Assembly (NCBI GenBank): GCA_036733285.1
Contig: DAINAU010000163.1
Span: 1 to 9,449, forward strand
Direction: 5' to 3'
DNA: 9,449 bases
Origin: JAGOBX01 sp036733285
GTDB taxonomy: Bacteria; JAGOBX01
Under the pieces are notes generated by a model. The model made no database searches and was not told the DNA's origin. It saw nothing but the letters and a program-made list of their open reading frames with translations. Every line of letters begins with the position of its first letter. Positions within the stretch are counted from its first letter, which is position 1. The position numbers were made by a program, and so were the translations under genes. Shown here in pieces: positions 1 to 6,898 of this stretch.

Positions 1-1383
1 AAAGTCCATAAGGATATTCGACTTGAACTTTACGGCGAAGAAACCGAAATGGATAAGAACATCATAGAAAAAATCGGAGATCCGTTGACTCATATAATAC
101 GCAACAGTATTGATCACGGAATAGAGAGCCCTTCGGACAGAATAGAAGCCGGCAAACCCAAAACAGGCGTAATAAAATTAAACGCATATAACAAAGGCGG
201 AAACGTTTATATTGAGATTGAAGACGACGGGCGGGGAATAGACGGAAACAAGGTTTGTCAAAAAGCTGTGGAAAAAGGGCTTGTAAGTCCGGAACGCGCA
301 GAGATGATGAGCGATTCGGAAAAATTAAATTTGATATTCATTCCCGGATTTTCAACTGCGGAAAAAGTCACTGAAATATCAGGGCGCGGCGTTGGAATGG
401 ACGTGGTAAGAGAAAATATTACAAAACTCAAGGGAATAATCGACATATCAACAAAAGTTGGCAGGGGAACAAAATTAACGATTAAACTGCCGTTAACTCT
501 CGCAATTCTTCAGGTTTTGCAGGTTAAAGAAGAAAATAATATATTCGCTATTCCCTCAAACAATATAGTCGAAGTATTTTCCATAAAACTCGAGCAGCTT
601 GAAAAAGTTAAAAACGTATATATGCTGAATAACAGGGGAAAATATATTCCGGTATTTTTTATGACTGACGTTCTCGGGTTGAATCCGGGAGAGGTCAATA
701 TAAAAAAGGACACTGACGTCGTGGTAGTGGGATTCGGAGATAATAACATAGGTTTAATAGTGTCGGAAATAGTGAAGAAAGAAGAAGTAGTAATAAAAAG
801 TCTCGGAGATATTGTAAAAAAAGTCAAGTTTGTTTCTGGCGCCACAATCGAAGGAGACGGGACTATAACTTTAATTATAAATATTCCTGAAATAATTGAT
901 TTTATCAGTTCAAATAGTTTAACGTCGAGATCATCGAGTTTTGAGTCGATTGAATTTTCTTCCGGAGATAAAACGGGAGCGAGAACGCAAGGGTATAGCA
1001 AATCGTCAAGCGCTATGAAACGCGTTTTGGTGGTTGAAGATTCAACCACTACGAGAAAAATGGTTCGAAGCATTGTTGAAAGCGGCGGATACGAGGTAGT
1101 GGAAGGCGTTGACGGTATTGACGGATTGGAAAAACTTAGAAATAACGGACCTTTTGATTTAATGACGGTCGACGTTAATATGCCGAGATTAAACGGATAC
1201 GGATTAACTCAAGAAGTGAGAAAAATTCCGGAATTAAAAAAGTTTCCCATAATAATGATAACGACGCGAGATTTGGAAGTGGACAAAGTGAAAGGTTTTG
1301 AAGCCGGAGTCGACGATTATATAGTAAAACCGTTTGAGCCTGCGGAACTGTTGACCGTTATAAGACAGTATATAAAAGCGTAG
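1..1383 (+). CDS. cheA: Chemotaxis histidine kinase CheA, C-terminal part, with fused receiver (5' truncated by window edge)
   Basis: The frame is open from base 1, so this is the last 460 residues of CheA; the Met codon at base 49 is internal. The autokinase phosphorylates a His in the missing N-terminal P1 domain and donates phosphate to response regulators at receptor arrays. Residue numbers count from base 1. The ATPase domain (P4, to about 160) shows the N box IIRNSIDHGIE (about 32-42), the G1 box DDGRGID (75-81) and the G2 box GRGVGMDVV (128-136). The CheW-like P5 domain, which docks CheW and receptors, covers about 163-298. A Ser-rich linker (about 305-338) leads to a complete receiver (about 339-460) with acidic pair E346/D347, phosphoacceptor D391 in VDVNMP and K443 in VKPF. 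CheA-receiver fusions are known, often in type IV pilus or alternative-function systems; the receiver may act as phosphate sink or output. It stops at TAG 1381-1383. Identification is firm; which pathway it drives is not visible. Confidence 0.97.
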   Translation, partial: KVHKDIRLELYGEETEMDKNIIEKIGDPLTHIIRNSIDHGIESPSDRIEAGKPKTGVIKLNAYNKGGNVYIEIEDDGRGIDGNKVCQKAVEKGLVSPERAEMMSDSEKLNLIFIPGFSTAEKVTEISGRGVGMDVVRENITKLKGIIDISTKVGRGTKLTIKLPLTLAILQVLQVKEENNIFAIPSNNIVEVFSIKLEQLEKVKNVYMLNNRGKYIPVFFMTDVLGLNPGEVNIKKDTDVVVVGFGDNNIGLIVSEIVKKEEVVIKSLGDIVKKVKFVSGATIEGDGTITLIINIPEIIDFISSNSLTSRSSSFESIEFSSGDKTGARTQGYSKSSSAMKRVLVVEDSTTTRKMVRSIVESGGYEVVEGVDGIDGLEKLRNNGPFDLMTVDVNMPRLNGYGLTQEVRKIPELKKFPIIMITTRDLEVDKVKGFEAGVDDYIVKPFEPAELLTVIRQYIKA

Positions 1384-1536
1384 GCGAAAGCGTTTATTGG
1401 GTTTTAAATAAATATGCCGAAGATTGAAAAGTCGCCGGAACCAAGAAATAACCGTTAAGAAAATTTCGGAGCTCGGGCGCGGTTTTAAAAATTTTCGCAA
1501 TTTTCGGGATGGAATAAATTAATAAATTATTGAGTT

Positions 1537-1544
1537 AGAAGGAG
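1537..1544 (+). promoter_or_regulatory. Ribosome binding site of cheW
   Basis: AGAAGGAG lies 9 bases before the ATG at 1554 and is one of the strongest Shine-Dalgarno matches in the window. It supports the ATG at 1554 over the second Met codon at 1560. It follows a 170-base gap after cheA in which I see no convincing gene, no clear terminator and no clear promoter, so cheW is either read through from cheA or starts from a promoter I cannot recognise. Confidence 0.8.
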
Positions 1545-1553
1545 CGCTAAAAA

Positions 1554-2099
1554 ATGTCGATGCGTGAATTCATTCAGGATATCGGAAGAAAACAAATCGA
1601 GGCGAGAACAAAAGAAAACGACGAATATCATTTGGCGAATTTTAAAAAATACGTCTGTTTTGTTTTAAACGAAAGAGAATACGGAGTGGACATAGAGTTT
1701 GTTCAGGAGATAGTTGAAATCGGTTATATAAGAAAAATAATTTACACTCCCTCGTTTCTTCTTGGCGTGATAAATCTTCGCGGAAGCATAATAGCGGTCA
1801 TAGATTTAAAACAATTATTTCATCTCGGTTCGACTGATTTAAAAAGTCCGACGGCGCGATTAATAATAAGCAAATTCGAGGGAAAAGGAATAGCTTTCGT
1901 TGTTGACGGAATAAAAAAAATCAGGGAAATAGCCCACACCGAAGTGCAGCAGGCGCCGCAGACATTCAATGAAATTCCTACGAACTTTATAGTTGGGATG
2001 TATAAAGCGCCTGAAAATAATTTGCTTGTTTTATTAAATTTTTCAGAGGTTATGGCTACAAACGAAATAAAACAATTAGCCGGAGATAATGTTGAATAA
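1554..2099 (+). CDS. cheW: Chemotaxis coupling protein CheW
   Basis: A 181-residue CheW, the scaffold that links CheA (through its P5 domain) to chemoreceptors at the membrane-associated array. The CheW fold covers about residues 30-170. The hallmark segment GVINLRGSIIAVIDL is at 71-85, with the conserved Arg of NLRG at 77, followed by the second-subdomain strands (KGIAFVVDGIKKIREI, 111-126). The first 30 or so residues are a charged, probably helical extension (RKQIEARTKENDEY) that simple CheW proteins usually lack; it may be a flexible tail or an extra contact. The start is fixed by a strong AGAAGGAG. The 3' end overlaps the start of cheR by 11 bases, which implies translational coupling. 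Placement between cheA and cheR, and the absence of any other coupling protein in the window, suggest it is the dedicated coupler of this array. Confidence 0.96.
   Translation: MSMREFIQDIGRKQIEARTKENDEYHLANFKKYVCFVLNEREYGVDIEFVQEIVEIGYIRKIIYTPSFLLGVINLRGSIIAVIDLKQLFHLGSTDLKSPTARLIISKFEGKGIAFVVDGIKKIREIAHTEVQQAPQTFNEIPTNFIVGMYKAPENNLLVLLNFSEVMATNEIKQLAGDNVE
2082..2085 (+). promoter_or_regulatory. Shine-Dalgarno of cheR inside cheW; start ambiguous (ATG 2089 or TTG 2092)
   Basis: GGAG is only 3 bases before the ATG at 2089 but 6 bases before the next in-frame codon, TTG at 2092. A TAG in the cheR frame at 2077-2079 rules out an earlier start. The ATG is preferred by codon type, the TTG by spacing; the proteins would differ by a single residue, so the choice hardly matters. 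Confidence 0.5.
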
Positions 2100-3363
2100 T
2101 CCGATTTTACTCAACAAACTGCTTGAACAATTCAATTCTTACATTCATTCTAAAACAGGATTTATTTTTGAGCAAAAAGATTTAAGCAAACTTGAATCGA
2201 GGATATATAACCGTTTAAAACATTTATCAATAAATTCATTGGAAGATTATTACGGTTATTTATTGAGAAACGAAGACGAACTTCTCGAATTGATAAATCA
2301 TATAATAATAAACGAGACTACCTTTTTCAGACACGAAGATCAATATTTCATTTTGGTCGATTTAATAAAAAAAATCGCCGAAAGAATTTCCGTCATTAAT
2401 ATTTTAAGCGCAGGATGCTCTACGGGCGAAGAACCGTATTCAATAGCTATGTTTTTAAAAACGCATTTGAATTCGCAAATTTATGACAGAGTGAAAATAT
2501 CCGCTATGGACATCAGCAGTTTCAATATAAAAATAGCGCGTCGCGGAATATACCCTCAATTAAAAACGGATAAGATAAAAGATAGAAATTTTTTCAAATC
2601 ATATTTTACTAAAACCGGACAGGAAGAAGATTACGAGCTTCCTGACAATATAAAATCAAAGGTTCAATTTTCAGTTGAAAATCTTTTTACGGTAAATTTT
2701 AAAGTTAAATTCAATTTTATTTTTTGCCGTAACGTTATGATATATTTTTCCGAAGAAAAAAGAAATTATTTGCTTGAAAAGTTTCAGTCAAGTCTTCACG
2801 ATTTCGGATTTTTTTTTCTTGCGCCGACTGAAAGCCTTCTTGATTCAAAAAATCTTTTTGAACGGTTAAGAGAAAATAACGTAACTTATTATAAAAAAGC
2901 TCAAGTTAAACCGGCGGGTCAAGAAATAGAAAATAAAAAACAAAGAATTTTTTTTGAAAAATCAAGCGTTATAAAGGATAAGGATTCGATAGATAAGGAA
3001 CAGCCGAAAGAATATGAGATTAAATGTCTCGGCAGACAGGAAAATTCTGCGGCGTTCGAGTGTCTTGGTATTTTCGAACGGAAGAATATAGACAAAATAA
3101 ATTCGGCGTTGAAAAATGAAATTTCATTAATTTCCGCGAAGGAAAAATTCGAAAAAATAATTTTTTATTTAAACAACGTTAAATACATCGACGCGAGCGT
3201 TTTAAAAGAAATGGGAAACAAGTTGAAAATTAATTCGCCCGAAATCAAGAAACTGATAATTGTTTCAAATAAAGAACAGGTTATGAGAATATTCGAGTTT
3301 CATGAGCTTGACGGAATTTTTGAGTTTTTTCAAAATGAATCGGATATGAAAAATAAATTATGA
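2089..3363 (+). CDS. cheR: Chemoreceptor methyltransferase CheR with C-terminal STAS-like domain
   Basis: 424 residues, whereas a plain CheR has about 270-290. It methylates receptor glutamates with S-adenosylmethionine for adaptation. The helical CheR N-terminal domain is about 5-75 and the catalytic domain about 76-270: NETTFFR (75-81), SAM loop SAGCSTGEEPYSIAM (107-121), the acidic MDIS ribose-binding strand (140-143) and FIFCRNVMIYF (210-220), all typical and intact. A polar linker (about 271-305) leads to an extra domain (306-419) that I read as STAS-like (anti-sigma-factor antagonist fold). Its segment IIFYLNNVKYIDASVLKEM (357-375) matches the strand-loop-helix carrying the phosphoserine in SpoIIAA/RsbV, with S370 aligning by eye to that serine. 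A terminal VMRIFEFHELDGIFEFF (398-414) matches the last STAS helix and strand. The CheR call is firm, the STAS call moderately strong. It overlaps cheW by 11 bases and cheB by ATGA. Confidence 0.95.
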   Translation: MLNNPILLNKLLEQFNSYIHSKTGFIFEQKDLSKLESRIYNRLKHLSINSLEDYYGYLLRNEDELLELINHIIINETTFFRHEDQYFILVDLIKKIAERISVINILSAGCSTGEEPYSIAMFLKTHLNSQIYDRVKISAMDISSFNIKIARRGIYPQLKTDKIKDRNFFKSYFTKTGQEEDYELPDNIKSKVQFSVENLFTVNFKVKFNFIFCRNVMIYFSEEKRNYLLEKFQSSLHDFGFFFLAPTESLLDSKNLFERLRENNVTYYKKAQVKPAGQEIENKKQRIFFEKSSVIKDKDSIDKEQPKEYEIKCLGRQENSAAFECLGIFERKNIDKINSALKNEISLISAKEKFEKIIFYLNNVKYIDASVLKEMGNKLKINSPEIKKLIIVSNKEQVMRIFEFHELDGIFEFFQNESDMKNKL

Positions 3364-4415
3364 ACGAACAAAGAATTAGAGTTTTGATAGTCGACGATTC
3401 GTATTTTATGCTTGTGGCGCTGAAAACAATTTTGGAATCGGACAATCAAATAGAGGTGATAGCTTCGGCGAAAAGCGGTCTTGAAGCGATAACCAAAATT
3501 AAGGAACTGCAGCCGGACGTTATAACAATCGATATAAATATGCCGTATCTCGACGGAATAAAAAGCATACAGCTTATAATGGCGGAATGTCCGGTTCCGA
3601 TAATAGTGATAAGCGCTTACACTACCGACAAGGAATCCGAAAAGACGATTGCAGCCTTAAGCGCCGGAGCCGTGGATTATATAGGCAAACCCGACGGCGA
3701 GGTTTCCACGACTCTCAATAAATATTCGGAAATAATAATCAATAAGGTTAAAATCGCGGCTTCTGCAAACGTAAAAAAAATTCAAATTTTGTCGAAAAAA
3801 AATATTGTAAAAGCCGAGATTTCCGATTTGAGCGAAAATATTATTTTAGTCGGAATTTCAACGGGCGGTCCATCGACTTTAAAACAGCTTCTTTCATTGT
3901 TAAAGCCAAATCTTGATTTTTCAATGATTATAGCCATTCATATCACGGAGATGTATTCGCAAAAACTCAGCGAACTTCTCGACGAGGTTTGTCCGTATAA
4001 AGTTCAACGGGCGGAAGAAGGATTAAAATTAAAAAGAGGCAACATATACGTCTGCAGCAGCGGACATAATACCGAGCTGACATTTGATTTGAAATTAAAA
4101 AAAACTCCCGTATTGCCGAAACAGGTTTATATTCCATCCGCCGACGTTTTATTCAATTCAGCTTTGAAGCACGCAAAAATTAAAAACGTTTTAGGAATGG
4201 TATTAACGGGAATGGGAAACGACGGCAGCAAGGGAATAATTGAATTGTATAACTCTGGAGCCTCGGTCGTTATACAAGACGAAAAAAGCAGCGTTTTATA
4301 CGGTATGCCTAAGAGCGCTAAACAAACCGGATGTTATCATTACGAACTTGCGCTTTCCGATATGCCGGATTTAATAGAAAAATTTACACAAAAAAAGTTG
4401 ATGAAAAGGAGATAG
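3360..4415 (+). CDS. cheB: Receptor-modification methylesterase/deamidase CheB
   Basis: A 351-residue full-length CheB that removes receptor methyl groups (and can deamidate receptor glutamines), opposing CheR; phosphorylation of its receiver by CheA activates it. The receiver (about 5-125) has D12/D13, phosphoacceptor D58 in TIDINMP and K110 in IGKP. After a linker (about 126-158) the esterase domain (about 160-345) shows the catalytic triad S167 (GISTGG), H194 and D288 (LTGMGNDG). The context of the active His is IAIHITEMY, where the family usually has a QHMP-like sequence; the His itself is kept, so activity is expected. The start ATG overlaps the cheR stop as ATGA, typical of tight coupling and a fixed CheR:CheB ratio. 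The common CheR-binding pentapeptide belongs to receptors, none of which lies in this window. Only 3 bases separate it from cheY. Confidence 0.97.
   Translation: MNEQRIRVLIVDDSYFMLVALKTILESDNQIEVIASAKSGLEAITKIKELQPDVITIDINMPYLDGIKSIQLIMAECPVPIIVISAYTTDKESEKTIAALSAGAVDYIGKPDGEVSTTLNKYSEIIINKVKIAASANVKKIQILSKKNIVKAEISDLSENIILVGISTGGPSTLKQLLSLLKPNLDFSMIIAIHITEMYSQKLSELLDEVCPYKVQRAEEGLKLKRGNIYVCSSGHNTELTFDLKLKKTPVLPKQVYIPSADVLFNSALKHAKIKNVLGMVLTGMGNDGSKGIIELYNSGASVVIQDEKSSVLYGMPKSAKQTGCYHYELALSDMPDLIEKFTQKKLMKRR
4406..4411 (+). promoter_or_regulatory. Ribosome binding site of cheY inside the end of cheB
   Basis: AAGGAG lies 7 bases before the ATG at 4419 and overlaps the last codons of cheB. Near-ideal spacing supports this start and strong expression of cheY. 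Confidence 0.8.
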
Positions 4416-4418
4416 GAT

Positions 4419-4814
4419 ATGTCTAAAAAACCGCGCGTTATGATTGTCGACGATAATAAAACAATGCGCACGATAATTAACGAAATATTTCAGACTGCGG
4501 ATTTCGACGTTGTCGCCGCGGCAGAAAACGGAAAAATAGCCGTGGAAAATTATTCGAAACTGAAACCGGATATTGTTACTATGGATATTTTAATGCCGGA
4601 AATGAGCGGACTTGAAGCTATAAGGCATATAAAATTTGCAGACGACGAAGCGAAAATAGTGGTGATAAGTTCTTTGAGCGAAAAAACCGAAATGAAAAAA
4701 TGTCTTCTTGCCGGAGCGTCGTATTATATGATAAAACCGTTTGAAGCGGACGAGTTAATAAAGATTTGTTCGGGAATTATTTCAGGCGACGTTCATATAA
4801 AAAACGATTTGTAA
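4419..4814 (+). CDS. cheY: Single-domain response regulator, CheY-type
   Basis: 131 residues, just one receiver domain, the usual size of CheY. Key residues are all present: acidic pair D11/D12 (IVDDN), phosphoacceptor D56 in TMDILMP, switch Ser S84 or S85 (VVISS) and K106 in IKPF. It lacks any output domain, so it should act by binding, in the classic case to the flagellar switch after phosphorylation by CheA. It may instead act on another motility machine, since nothing here shows flagellar genes. Its place straight after cheB, with an AAGGAG site overlapping the cheB end, supports the role of main diffusible output of this CheA. Receivers of this type can serve other pathways, so the cheY name rests on context as well as on sequence. 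Confidence 0.9.
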   Translation: MSKKPRVMIVDDNKTMRTIINEIFQTADFDVVAAAENGKIAVENYSKLKPDIVTMDILMPEMSGLEAIRHIKFADDEAKIVVISSLSEKTEMKKCLLAGASYYMIKPFEADELIKICSGIISGDVHIKNDL

Positions 4815-4834
4815 AAACAGAAAATTTAAACTGC

Positions 4835-4839
4835 GGAGG
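4835..4839 (+). promoter_or_regulatory. Ribosome binding site of the receiver/RsbW-like gene
   Basis: GGAGG lies 11 bases before the ATG at 4851, a slightly long but acceptable spacing. It sits in the 36-base gap after cheY and supports this start. Confidence 0.7.
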
Positions 4840-4850
4840 CGATAAATAAA

Positions 4851-5645
4851 ATGAAGGATTCGGAATTTAAAATACTTGTAGTTGACGATTCCGACGCTTT
4901 GCGCGGAATGTTGAAACAATTTTTCAAGCAATACACCGAATATCAGATTTTTGAAGCCGACGACGGATTGAAAGCTCTGAATTTTCTTGAAAAAAACGAC
5001 GTTCATCTGATTATTACGGATATCGTGATGCCAAATCTCGACGGATTAAGCCTTTTGAAACAAATAAAATACAAGAAACCGGAAGTTCCTATTATCGTTA
5101 TCAGCGGCTACAATACGCTCGCTAATATCGAAACAGCTTTCAAATATTACGCTATAAAATTTTATTCTAAACCTTTTGAATGGGACGATTTGAACGCCAC
5201 TATTAAAAAAGCAAAATCTATTTATGAAAGCACCAGCGCGGCAAAACAAATGTCCGACGCCGTGGACGTCCGAATAAAAGTGAAAATCGAACCGACCAAT
5301 TCTAAAATGATTCGATATATAATAAATAAAATGATAGAGGTTATAACTAATCTGTATATGATTAATTATGAACAGGGAACGAAAATCTATGTTCTGCTGA
5401 CGGAATTTTTTCTGCTTGGAAAAAATTTTTTAAGAAGTCTTTCTAAAGACAGTTATTTAACCTTTGTGTATAATCAGGAAAATTCAAAACTTGAATTTAC
5501 AATCGAGGATTCAAAAAGCGAACTGAATTTCAGAAATATTATCGAGGCGTCAAACATAGAATTAATCGGAGGTTTGCGCGCTTATGCCGACGACATACAG
5601 TTTGCCAACGATGGAAAAAAAATTATAGTTATAAAAAATTTGTAA
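4851..5645 (+). CDS. Response regulator: receiver fused to a degenerate RsbW/SpoIIAB-like (GHKL-fold) domain
   Basis: 264 residues. The receiver (about 6-124) is complete: D12/D13, phosphoacceptor D57 in ITDIVMP, K107 in YSKPF, so phosphorylation by CheA is plausible. The second domain (about 138-264) follows the layout of RsbW/SpoIIAB anti-sigma kinases: first strand RIKVKIEP (141-148), a long helix, a second helix with LLTEFFLLGKNF (182-193) where the N box would be, strand LEFTIED (214-220) where the DxGxG box would be, and the ending LRAYADDIQFANDGKKIIVIKNL region (242-264), which resembles the family's closing helix and strands. By eye the Mg/ATP residues are gone: Leu189 at the N-box Asn, and SKSE instead of glycines after D220. 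I therefore expect a protein-binding module, not a kinase. Its natural partner by fold would be a STAS domain, and one is fused to CheR in the same operon. The receiver is firm; the RsbW-like assignment is moderate. Confidence 0.85.
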   Translation: MKDSEFKILVVDDSDALRGMLKQFFKQYTEYQIFEADDGLKALNFLEKNDVHLIITDIVMPNLDGLSLLKQIKYKKPEVPIIVISGYNTLANIETAFKYYAIKFYSKPFEWDDLNATIKKAKSIYESTSAAKQMSDAVDVRIKVKIEPTNSKMIRYIINKMIEVITNLYMINYEQGTKIYVLLTEFFLLGKNFLRSLSKDSYLTFVYNQENSKLEFTIEDSKSELNFRNIIEASNIELIGGLRAYADDIQFANDGKKIIVIKNL

Positions 5646-5657
5646 AAAGATTGATTT

Positions 5658-6896
5658 ATGGAAAACGATTCTATACCCGTTCAATGCTATAAATGTAAAA
5701 AAGTAAAAGACGAATTCGATAAATGGGAATTGCCCGGCGGTAAAACCGAGCATATAGAATTTGCCAATCATACTATTTGTCCCGAATGCATAAGAAAGAC
5801 TCAGTCTGAAATGCAGGTTAAATATATTTTTAATGAATTCGCATCGCGAGTTTCTTCAATATTTAAAAATCTTTCGATATGCTGTTTTAGCGACGCCAAT
5901 TCGTTGAAAAACAATTTGATTTCGAGTTTTTCAAAATCCGGAATAAAAATTCAACTGTTTGAACAAAAAGATTTATTTTCAAAAAAAAACTTTGAACCAA
6001 ACTGTTCGACGGTTTTTATAATAGATATTGACAACGAAAACCAATTTAACGCGCCGACCGAAGTTTTTGAAAAAAATTGCGTTAAAATTTTTATCATCGA
6101 TAAAACGATTATTAATTTTTATCTTAAATTCGCCGCTGATAATACCGATTATATTTTTAAGAATTTCGCGGTAGAAGAATTAATATGCAAAATATATTTT
6201 ATGCTGACGCGTCAAAAAGAAAAAAAAAATGATAGCGATGACATTAAGAAATTGAAATCAAAAAAAATGGAATTGTTAAATCAATTGATGATATTTCAGG
6301 ATTCGGATTCGGCTTCTAATATTGACGCGTTGAAGACATTGAACGACAAATTGAAAATGAAGCTTGATGAAATGAAAAAAAATGTCGGCGCAAAAAATAT
6401 TCAAATAATGGAACTGTCGGAAAAAATCGAGGAATCGGAGATAAAAGACAAAACCACGGGTTTAAAAAATTTTTACGGATTTTACGATTGTTTATGCAAA
6501 GAATCAAAAAAATTCAGCAGACAGGGATACTCCGCAGTTATCGCTGAAATTAAATTCAAAGTTTTAACAGGATCGTCCGAACAGATATTATACTCTTCTC
6601 CGCCTGAGGATTATTTTTTGGGATATGAAGAATACTGCGGATATATATCGGTTATCATAAAAAAATATATGGAAAGAAACAATTTTATAGCGCGTATTTC
6701 CTTTAATAAAATAATTTTAGTCATCCCGGAAAAAAATATGGAAAACGCCATTCCCGTCATAGAAAAAATAGAAACTGAAATCAATCAATATAATGAATCC
6801 GCGTTTAGCGCCGAAATAAAACTCTATGAAATCGATGATAATTCCGGACTTGAAAACATATTAATGATTTTAGAAGAAATAACGGAGGCTGAATAA
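5658..6896 (+). CDS. Zinc-ribbon / pseudo-receiver / coiled-coil / degenerate GGDEF signalling protein
   Basis: 412 residues, cytoplasmic, no signal peptide or membrane span seen. Residues 10-44 form a Cys4 site (C10-x2-C13, C41-x2-C44), with KKVKD after the first pair, W23, and a Phe-Ala-Asn-His stretch before the second. This resembles a CxxC-KKIRD...W...FSHGICPxC module usually found at the end of PAS, receiver or GGDEF proteins; here it is N-terminal. Residues about 70-188 look like a receiver without a clear active site (FIIDID at 120-125; FKNF at 167-170 where KPF is expected). A Lys/Glu/Met-rich coiled coil follows (about 190-262). The last part (about 263-410) aligns with GGDEF cyclases: KTTGLKNFYGF (265-275) matches their DxLTGLxNRRxF start, and ARISFNKIILVIP (345-357) matches ARYGGDEFxxxxP, with SFNKI replacing GGDEF. 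Cyclase activity is unlikely; a scaffold or nucleotide-sensing role is inference. There is no clear Shine-Dalgarno; the gap after the previous gene is 12 bases. Confidence 0.8.
   Translation: MENDSIPVQCYKCKKVKDEFDKWELPGGKTEHIEFANHTICPECIRKTQSEMQVKYIFNEFASRVSSIFKNLSICCFSDANSLKNNLISSFSKSGIKIQLFEQKDLFSKKNFEPNCSTVFIIDIDNENQFNAPTEVFEKNCVKIFIIDKTIINFYLKFAADNTDYIFKNFAVEELICKIYFMLTRQKEKKNDSDDIKKLKSKKMELLNQLMIFQDSDSASNIDALKTLNDKLKMKLDEMKKNVGAKNIQIMELSEKIEESEIKDKTTGLKNFYGFYDCLCKESKKFSRQGYSAVIAEIKFKVLTGSSEQILYSSPPEDYFLGYEEYCGYISVIIKKYMERNNFIARISFNKIILVIPEKNMENAIPVIEKIETEINQYNESAFSAEIKLYEIDDNSGLENILMILEEITEAE
6884..6888 (+). promoter_or_regulatory. Ribosome binding site of the terminal operon gene
   Basis: GGAGG inside the last codons of the preceding gene, 10 bases before the ATG at 6899. 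It supports this small gene as really translated. Confidence 0.7.
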
Positions 6897-6898
6897 TT

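Noticed and set aside
510..1073. 187-codon open frame on the minus strand inside cheA
   Set aside because: It is antisense to a strongly conserved CheA coding region; its low-complexity Ser/Thr/Phe-rich sequence is typical of a shadow frame.
1414..1458. 14-codon frame in the cheA-cheW gap, a possible leader peptide
   Set aside because: No Shine-Dalgarno before the ATG and no attenuator-like hairpins after it.
1234..1500. Minus-strand open frame spanning the cheA end and the cheA-cheW gap
   Set aside because: Largely antisense to the CheA receiver, with no recognisable domain.
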